Made by a program: the position numbers and the translations under genes. The notes beneath the pieces are model-generated. The model was not told the origin of the DNA and did no database searches. It saw only the letters and a program-made list of their open reading frames with translations. 64,000 bases of DNA from Simonsiella muelleri ATCC 29453 (GTDB lineage Bacteria > Pseudomonadota > Gammaproteobacteria > Burkholderiales > Neisseriaceae). Positions 27,431-34,442 of the stretch are shown piece by piece. The stretch is taken from assembly GCF_002951835.1 (NCBI RefSeq), contig NZ_CP019448.1:1798001-1862000 (forward strand), in the 5' to 3' direction. The number at the start of each line of letters is the position of its first letter. The stretch's first letter is position 1.

Positions 27431-27560
27431 ATTCCATGACACGCGCCATTTTCGGGCTAAATTACCGATTTTTTAACAAGAAAAATCCAGCCAAACGCGT
27501 AGAATACGTTATTACCAACATACCCAAAATCGTGGTAAACGAAACCCAAGATATTCCCAT
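27425..27560 (-). pseudogene. azlD: azlD remnant (branched-chain amino acid exporter subunit)
   Basis: Starts at ATG 27560, overlapping the azlC stop (TAATG). It reads MGISWVSFTTILGMLVITYS and TRLAGFFLLKNR, the first helix of an AzlD-type protein. It then has an in-frame TAA, followed in the same frame by FSPKMARVMESAPACVL, which matches the next AzlD block (SPRVRRALEYVPPAVL-like). After that the similarity ends. The normal protein is about 100 aa, so it is broken by a nonsense codon and by truncation. Confidence 0.75.
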
Positions 27561-28255
27561 TATTCATTCTCCGTAAAATACGCCATCACCAAACCCGATA
27601 ACGTACCCACCAGCACATACCAACCACCATTTGGCAACATCAAATACACTAAAGCCGCGACCACTAAACTCACCACCCACGGACGAGCGGATTTCATTCC
27701 GCGCCACATTCCACGAACCAATACCAAAAATACAGCAGGAAATGCCATACCAAACCCAAATTTTTCAATATCATTGCCAAGCAAATAGCCAAATTGCGAC
27801 CCAACCAAACCACATAATAGCCAAATCATATACAAAACCACCGCAATACCCCAATAATACGGTAAATTAAAAGCTGGTAAGCCCAATTGTTCACGCTTTT
27901 TAATTTCCGCCATGCCCATCGCCCAGGTTTCATCAATCATCACAAACAGCGTTGGCAGCAATTGACGTAATGGCAAATCACGCAAATACGGCGCAAACGC
28001 CGCCCCCATTAAAATATGCCGACTGTTAATCATCAAAGTCAGCGTCCAAATCAACAACACAGGAATCGGACTCGTCCAAGCACCCACTGTGGCAAATTCC
28101 GATCCGCCAGCAAAATTCAGCCCCATCATCAGCATCGTTTCCAATGAACTCATGCCTTTTTGCGCCGCTTGCGCCCCCAAAATCAAACCAAATGGCAACA
28201 CACCAAACACAATGGGTAAAGATTCTCGAACACCACGTTTAAATTCTGTATTCAT
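27560..28255 (-). CDS. azlC: AzlC family branched-chain amino acid permease
   Basis: 231 aa, inner-membrane subunit of an AzlCD exporter. Family blocks are SLPIVFGVLPFGLILGAQAAQ near the N-terminus, GGSEFATVGAWTS, INSRHILMGAAFAPYLRDLP and FVMIDETWAMGM. About six hydrophobic helices can be seen. The frame is complete, but its usual partner AzlD is broken, so transport activity is doubtful. A DUS lies directly upstream. Confidence 0.9.
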   Translation of the reverse strand: MNTEFKRGVRESLPIVFGVLPFGLILGAQAAQKGMSSLETMLMMGLNFAGGSEFATVGAWTSPIPVLLIWTLTLMINSRHILMGAAFAPYLRDLPLRQLLPTLFVMIDETWAMGMAEIKKREQLGLPAFNLPYYWGIAVVLYMIWLLCGLVGSQFGYLLGNDIEKFGFGMAFPAVFLVLVRGMWRGMKSARPWVVSLVVAALVYLMLPNGGWYVLVGTLSGLVMAYFTENE

Positions 28256-28272
28256 TTTAATAAAAATCTTTC

Positions 28273-28311
28273 AGGCTGCCTGAAAATCTATTTATGCTTT
28301 TCAGGCAGCCT
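28273..28311 (-). terminator. Inverted DUS pair after hemH
   Basis: AGGCTGCCTGAAAA (28273-28286) pairs with TTTTCAGGCAGCCT (28298-28311), an 11-nt loop, between the hemH stop and azlC start. Confidence 0.65.
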
Positions 28312-28329
28312 TATTTATTTGCAAATCAA

Positions 28330-29364
28330 TTATTTCAAATCTTCCAAATCATATTTTAACCAACCCAACAAATTTTCCTTAATGACATCAACCAAAGCGT
28401 CTAACCAATCGGCATTGGCGTTGAGACAAGGAATGTAGTGATAAACTTCGCCACCTGCTGCATAAAATTCTTCACGCCCAGAAATGGCGATTTCTTCCAT
28501 GGTTTCAACGCAATCACTGACAAATCCAGGACAAACCACATCTAATTTTTTCACGCCTTGTCGGGGCAATTGGTTGAATAAGGTTTGAGTGGACGGTTCA
28601 ATCCATTTACCACGCCCAAAACGACTTTGGAACGAAACCACATAATCTTGTTCACTTAATCCCAATTTTTCCGCCACCAATTTGGCAGTAGCGCGACATT
28701 CGTTTGGATAGGAATCGCCAGCTTGATGCTGTTTTAATGGAATACCGTGAAAACTGAACATCAATTTATCGCCCATACCATGTTGTTCACGATAATGGTG
28801 AATTTGGTCTGCAAGCGCATTGATGTAGCCTTCATGATTGTAAAAACGCGACACGGTGCGTACCGACATTTGATTGCGCTGCTGTTGTAATTCTTTGAAA
28901 ACTTTATCCAAAGCACCACCAGAACTGCTACTGGCATATTGCGGAAACAATGGCACAACCAGCAAACGCCCTACCCCAGCCGCTTTTAATTTAGCGATGG
29001 CTTGTGCAATACTAGGTTCGCTGTAAGTCATGGCGTATTCAATAAACAAAGAAGATGGCAAACGTTCACGCACACCAGCTGTTTGTTTTTCCGTGAAAAA
29101 TTTAATGGGCGAACCTTCTTTTAGCCACACACGAGCATAGTTTGCCGCGCTGACTTTGGGACGCAATGGTAAGACCACGCCATACAAAATCGGATACCAC
29201 AACATTTTAGGCAATTCCACCACACGAGCATCACTCAAAAAACGTTTCAAAAAAGGTTTCATGGCTTCAGCAGTCGGCGCATCGGGTGTGCCTAAATTGA
29301 CCAATAACACGCCAATTTTATTTTGTTGTTCAAAACTGAGTTCGGGTTCGGTATAAAGTTTCAT
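28330..29364 (-). CDS. hemH: Ferrochelatase
   Basis: Inserts Fe2+ into protoporphyrin IX, the last step of haem synthesis; 344 aa. Visible blocks: GVLLVNLGTPDAPTAEAMKP near the N-terminus, VVPLFPQYASSSSGGALDKV, the catalytic-His strand MFSFHGIPLK, YVVSFQSRFGRGKWIEPST and VVCPGFVSDCVETMEEI. No Fe-S Cys cluster is evident beyond a few scattered Cys. The ORF is intact; an upstream AT-rich region may hold the promoter. Confidence 0.96.
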   Translation of the reverse strand: MKLYTEPELSFEQQNKIGVLLVNLGTPDAPTAEAMKPFLKRFLSDARVVELPKMLWYPILYGVVLPLRPKVSAANYARVWLKEGSPIKFFTEKQTAGVRERLPSSLFIEYAMTYSEPSIAQAIAKLKAAGVGRLLVVPLFPQYASSSSGGALDKVFKELQQQRNQMSVRTVSRFYNHEGYINALADQIHHYREQHGMGDKLMFSFHGIPLKQHQAGDSYPNECRATAKLVAEKLGLSEQDYVVSFQSRFGRGKWIEPSTQTLFNQLPRQGVKKLDVVCPGFVSDCVETMEEIAISGREEFYAAGGEVYHYIPCLNANADWLDALVDVIKENLLGWLKYDLEDLK

Positions 29365-29424
29365 TTTAAAATCATTACATTAAATATTAATTAAAATAGT
29401 TTATCAGGCTGCCTGAAAATCTTA

Positions 29425-29919
29425 TCAATCAATTGCAATCGCAGGCAATTGCATTGCCAAAACGGTTTGCGTTTGTTGTTGGCGAAATTCGGATAGTTTT
29501 TTTGCTAATTCAGTGTCTTGATTTGCCAATAACGACACCGCAAACAATGCCGCATTCGCCGCACCTGCTTCACCAATCGCAAACGTAGCAACAGGTACGC
29601 CTTTAGGCATTTGCACGATAGACAACAACGAATCTTCTCCACGCAAATATTTACTCGGAACAGGGACACCCAACACAGGCAACGTGGTTTGACTGGCCAC
29701 CATTCCAGGTAAATGAGCCGCGCCACCAGCCCCCGCGATAATCGCTTGTAAACCACGAGATTGCGCAGATTTCGCATATTCAAACATCAAATCAGGTGTG
29801 CGATGCGCTGAAACCACTTTGGCTTCATATGACACGCCAAATTGCTCCAAAAAATGTGCGGCGTGTTGCATCACGTTCCAATCACTGTTACTACCCATGA
29901 TAATGCCGATTTTAATCAT
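29425..29919 (-). CDS. purE: 5-(carboxyamino)imidazole ribonucleotide mutase
   Basis: PurE converts N5-CAIR to CAIR in purine synthesis; 164 aa, normal size for class I. Conserved MGSNSDWNVMQHA, VVSAHRTPDLMFEYA with the catalytic His, AGAGGAAHLPGMVA and PVPSKYLRGEDSLLSIVQMP are all present. It stands alone here, with no purK beside it. Confidence 0.96.
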   Translation of the reverse strand: MIKIGIIMGSNSDWNVMQHAAHFLEQFGVSYEAKVVSAHRTPDLMFEYAKSAQSRGLQAIIAGAGGAAHLPGMVASQTTLPVLGVPVPSKYLRGEDSLLSIVQMPKGVPVATFAIGEAGAANAALFAVSLLANQDTELAKKLSEFRQQQTQTVLAMQLPAIAID

Positions 29920-29979
29920 AAGTTTATCCTAAAAATTAAAGAAAAATAGTTAAAATTGTAGTATGTTTTACGACAAAGG

Positions 29980-30008
29980 CAGCCTGAAAAGAAAGTTTCA
30001 AGCTGCCT
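29980..30008 (-). terminator. DUS hairpin after lysS
   Basis: AGGCAGCCTGAAA and TTTCAAGCTGCCT form a 13-bp stem with one mismatch immediately downstream of the lysS stop. Confidence 0.55.
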
Positions 30009-30013
30009 GAAAA

Positions 30014-31540
30014 TTATTCTGGACGCATTTGCGGGAACAAAATCACATCACGAATGGTTTGTGCATTCGTTAACAGCATCACCAAACGGTCAATACCAAT
30101 GCCACAGCCTCCAGTTGGTGGTAAACCAAATTCCATCGCGCGAATATAATCGGCATCATAATGCATGGCTTCATCATCGCCTGCGTCTTTTTGGGCGACT
30201 TGCGCTTTGAATCGTGCGGCTTGGTCTTCGGGGTCGTTCAATTCGGAATAGCCGTTTGCCAATTCGCGTCCCACGACAAACAATTCAAAACGTTCAGTTA
30301 AACCTTGTTTGGTGTCAGATGCACGCGCCAATGGCGACACTTCCACAGGATAATCCACGATAAAAGTCGGATTCCACAATTTGCTTTCCGCGCAACCCTC
30401 AAACAACGCCAGTTGCAGGCTGCCTAAACCGCTTGCGTGTGGCAAACTTTCGCCGTGTTTGACGATTTCTTTTTTGAGCCATTCTGCGTCATTGAGTTGT
30501 TCGTCTGTGTATTGTGGGTTGTATTTTTTGATGGCTTGCAAAATGGTTAAGCGTTCAAATGGGCTTTCCAAATCCACTTCTTTACCGTTGTATTCAATTT
30601 TCAGGCTGCCTGAATTCACAGTTTTGCAAGCATTGCGAATAATGTCTTCTGCCATTTGCATCATGCGGTTGTAATCCGAAAATGCTTCGTAAAATTCAAT
30701 CATGGTGAATTCAGGATTGTGGCGCACCGACATCCCCTCGTTACGGAAGCTGCGGTTAATTTCAAACACGCGCTCCAAACCACCGACAACCAAGCGTTTT
30801 AAATACAATTCAGGCGCAATACGCAAATAAAGTGGAATATCCAGCGCGTTATGATGTGTTACAAATGGTTTTGCTGTTGCGCCCCCCGGAATGGAGTGCA
30901 TCATAGGCGTTTCTACTTCTAAATATTTTTCGCCGACCATGAAATTGCGTACCGATTGGATAATTTGGCTACGTTTAATAAAGGTTTCGCGTGATTCTGC
31001 ATTGGCAATCAAATCCACGTAGCGTTGACGATATTTGGTTTCTTGGTCGGATAAACCTTTGTGTTTATCGGGCAACGGACGCAGAGATTTACTCAACAAA
31101 CGAATTTCAGACACGCGAACGGTTAATTCACCATGATTGGTTTTAAACAGTGTGCCAGTTGCGCCGATGATGTCGCCCATATCCCAATGATTAAAATCGT
31201 CCAAGATGTCTTGACTGACACCTTTATTATTTAAATACAATTGGATAGAGCCGCTAACATCTTGTACAGTCGCAAAAGTCGCTTTACCCATTTGGCGTTT
31301 GAGCATCATGCGTCCTGCGATTTTGACGGGGATATTTTGTGGGTCTAATTCTTCTTTGCTGGTGTTATCATATTGTTCGTGCAAGTCGGCGGCGAAGCTA
31401 TCGCGTTTAAAATCGTTTGGATAAGCGATTCCTTGTTGACGTAGTTGATTTAATTTTTCGCGGCGAATGGCGATAATTTGATTTTCGTCTAGTTGTTCTT
31501 CTTGAGGGATTGGATTTTGGTCGGTCATATTATTACTCAT
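30014..31540 (-). CDS. lysS: Lysyl-tRNA synthetase, class II
   Basis: Charges tRNA-Lys; 508 aa. An N-terminal OB-fold anticodon-binding domain (VKIAGRMMLKRQMGKATFATVQD) precedes the class II core. Motif 2 FEINRSFRNEGMSVRHNPEF and motif 3 GCGIGIDRLVML are clear, along with VETPMMHSIPGGATAKPF. The start could be MSNN or the ATG four codons later (MTDQ); no strong ribosome site separates them. An inverted DUS pair lies at 31563-31610 upstream. Confidence 0.97.
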   Translation of the reverse strand: MSNNMTDQNPIPQEEQLDENQIIAIRREKLNQLRQQGIAYPNDFKRDSFAADLHEQYDNTSKEELDPQNIPVKIAGRMMLKRQMGKATFATVQDVSGSIQLYLNNKGVSQDILDDFNHWDMGDIIGATGTLFKTNHGELTVRVSEIRLLSKSLRPLPDKHKGLSDQETKYRQRYVDLIANAESRETFIKRSQIIQSVRNFMVGEKYLEVETPMMHSIPGGATAKPFVTHHNALDIPLYLRIAPELYLKRLVVGGLERVFEINRSFRNEGMSVRHNPEFTMIEFYEAFSDYNRMMQMAEDIIRNACKTVNSGSLKIEYNGKEVDLESPFERLTILQAIKKYNPQYTDEQLNDAEWLKKEIVKHGESLPHASGLGSLQLALFEGCAESKLWNPTFIVDYPVEVSPLARASDTKQGLTERFELFVVGRELANGYSELNDPEDQAARFKAQVAQKDAGDDEAMHYDADYIRAMEFGLPPTGGCGIGIDRLVMLLTNAQTIRDVILFPQMRPE

Positions 31541-32058
31541 TGATATAATTAATCATAAATAATTTTCAGGCTGCCTTTTCATTGACGCATTAATCAAGGC
31601 AGCCTGAAAACCATGAACATGAAATGGCGTTATTTTACGCTGAATCGCTTGAAAATCAAATCAAAAACAAAAATAATCAAAAATAGATTTAATTGAATAA
31701 CATAAATTAACTGGCATTAAATACGCAAAAAGTGTATAATATATACAGATATACAGATATACAGATATACAGATATACAGATATACAGATATACAGATAT
31801 ACAGATATACAGATATACAGATATACAGATATACAGATATACAGATATACAGATTTTAGATAACATGACTGTATAAATAACAAAGCAATACCATCAAAAA
31901 AAGTAAATTTGATGAACACACCATAAATGCAATAAAATAGCCTCCCCCATCGGAATGGGACGATTTAAGGGGAATAAATCGTTTAATAATTTGTTAAAAA
32001 TTAATGCGATACATTTCTCTTAACACCCAAGCAGTTATTTGTTTTTTAGGAGATCTTA
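31541..32058. other. Intergenic region between lysS and PAS operon
   Basis: It holds an inverted DUS pair (31563-31577 and 31596-31610, 15-bp perfect arms), a possible plus-strand -10 box TATAAT at 31735-31740, the octamer tandem array at 31743-31854, and an AGGAG ribosome site just before 32059. No gene: the 70-residue minus-strand frame at 31707-31919 is mostly the translated repeat (SVYLYICI units). Confidence 0.7.
31743..31854. repeat. Fourteen perfect tandem copies of ATACAGAT
   Basis: The 8-bp unit ATACAGAT is repeated fourteen times without interruption (112 bp). A TATAAT box ends 2 bp before it, so if that promoter is real transcription starts within the array and the array lies in the 5' leader of the PAS operon, about 205 bp before the first gene. 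Long perfect octamer arrays are prone to slipped-strand change in copy number. Confidence 0.95.
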
Positions 32059-32565
32059 ATGAAGTTTTCAGCTGAACGACTCGTGCAACCACTGATGCCT
32101 ACTCCCACAAAACCTTATAGCATTCATAAAATGAAAAATTTTTATGGTGAAAACTATTTGGCTTATGTGACAGATGAAGAGTTTTTCTTCCCTGATGGTT
32201 GTTTAATTACATCTTGTACTGATTTAGACGGTTACATCACACATGCCAATGAGGCTTTTGTCATTATGAGTGGTTGGGAACGTTCAGAATTAATTGGTGC
32301 GCCACACAGCATCTTGCGCCACCCTGATATGCCAGCCGTAGCATTTAAAGGCTTGTGGGACACGTTGGCGCGTGGCGAAAAATGGCATGGTTATGTAAAA
32401 AATTTGCGTAAAGATGGCGGTTTTTACTGGGTTTATGCCACCGTTATCCCCAATATTCGCAAAGGCGAAATGCGTGGTTACACCTCTGTACGCCGTAAAC
32501 CATCTCGTGAAAAAATTGCAGAAATGTCAGCCCTTTATGCAAAATTGCGTGCTGAAACTGCTTAA
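32059..32565 (+). CDS. Stand-alone PAS-domain protein (Aer-type PAS), gene 1 of sensor operon
   Basis: 168 aa with one PAS domain and no output domain. The segment TDLDGYITHANEAFVIMSGW followed by ILRHPDMPAVAFKGLWDTLA, GEKWHGYVKNLRKDGGFYWV and ATVIPNIRKGEMRGYTSVRR closely follows the FAD-binding PAS domain of the aerotaxis receptor Aer. A flavin or redox sensor is therefore likely. No signal peptide or membrane helix, so cytoplasmic. An AGGAG lies 8 nt before ATG. It is paralogous to the third gene of the operon. The partner that receives the signal is not evident; the roadblock protein next door is a candidate. Confidence 0.85.
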   Translation: MKFSAERLVQPLMPTPTKPYSIHKMKNFYGENYLAYVTDEEFFFPDGCLITSCTDLDGYITHANEAFVIMSGWERSELIGAPHSILRHPDMPAVAFKGLWDTLARGEKWHGYVKNLRKDGGFYWVYATVIPNIRKGEMRGYTSVRRKPSREKIAEMSALYAKLRAETA

Positions 32566-32615
32566 TATAATGAATATATAAATTTATGAGAAAATGAAGA
32601 TAGAAAGGACTTGGA

Positions 32616-32990
32616 GTGGATTCTAATGTAAGAATGATTGAACTAACATTGCAAGATTTGAACGCATCATCATCCGATATTACTGCTTCGGCTTTAATTT
32701 CCAGCGATGGCTTGCCCATTGCAACAGCGTTGCCGCATGATGTCATTGCAGACCGTGTGGGCGGTATGACAGCGGCTTTATTGGCTCTAGGCAACCGTGC
32801 CACGCGCGAATTGCGTTGTGGCACCATGTCTCAAGTTACTGTGCAAGGCGATGATGGACTCATTGTATTGGTTCAAGCAAGCCCCGAAAGCTTGTTAATC
32901 ATTACCGCAAAACACGAAGCCAAATTGGGTTTGATTTTGCTAAGTGCGCGCCAAGCTGTGAAGCAAATGTCAGAATGGATTGAAGAATGA
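32616..32990 (+). CDS. Roadblock/LC7-domain protein (MglB-like), gene 2
   Basis: 124 aa, a single roadblock/LC7 domain: ALISSDGLPIATALP, DRVGGMTAALLALGNRATRE, VTVQGDDGLIVLVQASPESL and LGLILLSARQAVKQM. Such proteins dimerise and often regulate small Ras-like GTPases of the MglA type. No GTPase gene is present in the window. The start is a GTG at 32616 with AAGGA 7 nt upstream. The stop overlaps the next start (ATGA), so translation is coupled to gene 3. Confidence 0.85.
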   Translation: MDSNVRMIELTLQDLNASSSDITASALISSDGLPIATALPHDVIADRVGGMTAALLALGNRATRELRCGTMSQVTVQGDDGLIVLVQASPESLLIITAKHEAKLGLILLSARQAVKQMSEWIEE

Positions 32991-33598
32991 ATTGGTTGAA
33001 TTTCTTGGGCAAATCCAAAAAAGCCAAATCTGAACCTGATAATCAGCAAACCAAGCAACTAGGCAGCCTGAAAGATGCAGCAGGTTGCTTAATTATGCCC
33101 AAACCCAAAATCGCTAATTATCGCGAATTTCTGATTCTAGGCTATGACGGCAATCAACGCCGAATCTACGCGTCAGATGAAGAAGTTATGTTTCCAGATG
33201 GTTGCCTCATTACATCTAAAACCGATTTAAATGGTGTCATCACACACGCAAATGAATCTTTTGTAACCATGAGTGGTTGGCAACGTCAAGAAATTATTTC
33301 ACAAACGCATAATGTGTTGCGCCACCCTGATATGCCTTCTGCTGTTTTTGAAGAAATGTGGGCAACCATCAAAAAAGGCGAAAAATGGCACGGCTACATG
33401 AAAAATCTGCGTAAAGACAGTAGTTTTTATTGGGTTTATGCTACCGTGATTCCAAATATTCGTCATGACGTATTTATGGGCTACACATCTGTACGCCGCA
33501 AACCATCTCGTGAAAAAATTATACAAGCCGAACAGTTATACCAAACCATGCTGTCTGAAGAAAAAAATCAAACCGACCGATTGATACGCATAAATTAA
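32987..33598 (+). CDS. Second stand-alone PAS-domain protein (Aer-type PAS), gene 3
   Basis: 203 aa. A basic, polar N-terminal extension of about 50 residues (FLGKSKKAKSEPDNQQTKQ) precedes a PAS domain very like that of gene 1: FPDGCLITSKTDLNGVITHA, VLRHPDMPSAVFEEMWATI, GEKWHGYMKNLRKDSSFYWV, YTSVRRKPSREKI. The two PAS proteins are clearly duplicates that have diverged. In the N-terminal extension, a DUS encodes LGSLKD. No membrane segment. Role as a soluble redox or flavin sensor is inferred from the Aer-like motif. Confidence 0.85.
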   Translation: MNWLNFLGKSKKAKSEPDNQQTKQLGSLKDAAGCLIMPKPKIANYREFLILGYDGNQRRIYASDEEVMFPDGCLITSKTDLNGVITHANESFVTMSGWQRQEIISQTHNVLRHPDMPSAVFEEMWATIKKGEKWHGYMKNLRKDSSFYWVYATVIPNIRHDVFMGYTSVRRKPSREKIIQAEQLYQTMLSEEKNQTDRLIRIN

Positions 33599-33612
33599 AA
33601 AGTGAGAAAAAA

Positions 33613-34368
33613 ATGAGTGATATGTTGAATTTTTTAATTGCCCCCGACTTTCCCCCAGAAAATTTCGTGGGTTGGCATATTTTCAACACCGTATTGCAAC
33701 GCAAAATTGATACCGAAGTCCATCTCATCACCCCCGCCGATCATGATGAACAAATGGAATTTATTTCACAAGGACAAGTCGGTTTAATTTATGCCAACCC
33801 ATTTGATGCAACCGAGTTGGTACGCCATTTGGGTTTCTTGCCTGTAGCTAAACCCATTGAACAATTTGATGAAATGGTTATCGCCACACATTTTGGTACA
33901 CCCTATCAGCATTCTGACGATTTACGCAAAGGTTGTCGTATTTTAATTACTAATAATCGTGATGTGAAATTGATTGGTTTAAGATTATTGGAGTCGGCTG
34001 GTTTGGAAGAATCAGATATTGAATGGAAACCTGTGGCAAGTTTTCAGGCTGCCGCGCATGGTTTGATTAAAGGTGAAGCCGATGCGGCGTTTTTCTTAGC
34101 ATCTGCATACCATGAATTTAACAACAGCACCAAGAAAAAATTACGCCCATTAATGGAAAGCCGTTTGAATGAATTGAGTCATGTGATTTTATTGCGACCC
34201 GATTTCTTGCATTTGTTAACTGCAATTAAACGGGCATTTATCGGTATGCGACACGATGCTGAAACCAAATTTATTTTAGAAGATTTGGGCATTGTGCATG
34301 GCTTTGAAGATTTAACCGTTGAAGAAACAGAATTTATGATTGATTTGATGGAAACATTAAAAGATTAA
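33613..34368 (+). CDS. PhnD-like substrate-binding-fold protein without signal peptide, gene 4
   Basis: 251 aa. The fold signature of phosphate/phosphonate-type periplasmic binding proteins (PF12974 type) is visible: LIAPDFPPENFVGWHIFNTV, GQVGLIYANPFDATELV, VIATHFGTPYQHSDDLRKGC, LLESAGLEESDIEWKPVASF, AAHGLIKGEADAAFFLAS. There is no signal peptide, so it should stay in the cytoplasm and act as a ligand sensor and not in transport. It lies 14 bp after gene 3 and ends before a strong hairpin, completing the four-gene operon. Ligand unknown. Confidence 0.8.
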   Translation: MSDMLNFLIAPDFPPENFVGWHIFNTVLQRKIDTEVHLITPADHDEQMEFISQGQVGLIYANPFDATELVRHLGFLPVAKPIEQFDEMVIATHFGTPYQHSDDLRKGCRILITNNRDVKLIGLRLLESAGLEESDIEWKPVASFQAAAHGLIKGEADAAFFLASAYHEFNNSTKKKLRPLMESRLNELSHVILLRPDFLHLLTAIKRAFIGMRHDAETKFILEDLGIVHGFEDLTVEETEFMIDLMETLKD

Positions 34369-34387
34369 AAATTATTTCAACTTTCAA

Positions 34388-34418
34388 TATAGGGGCGGAT
34401 TTCATACCCGCCCCTATA
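34388..34418. terminator. Bidirectional terminator between PAS operon and tex
   Basis: TATAGGGGCGG (34388-34398) and CCGCCCCTATA (34408-34418) form a perfect 11-bp GC-rich stem with a 9-nt loop. It lies between two convergent genes. Confidence 0.75.
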
Positions 34419-34442
34419 GATTGATGTTAATTTTCTTATGAA

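Noticed and set aside
31743..31854. Octamer array as a CRISPR array
   Set aside because: Units are directly joined with no spacers, so it is a microsatellite.
31707..31919. 70-residue minus-strand ORF over the octamer array (YLYICISV repeats)
   Set aside because: The protein is only the translated ATACAGAT repeat with no conserved ends; there is no clear ribosome site. The DNA repeat is the real feature.
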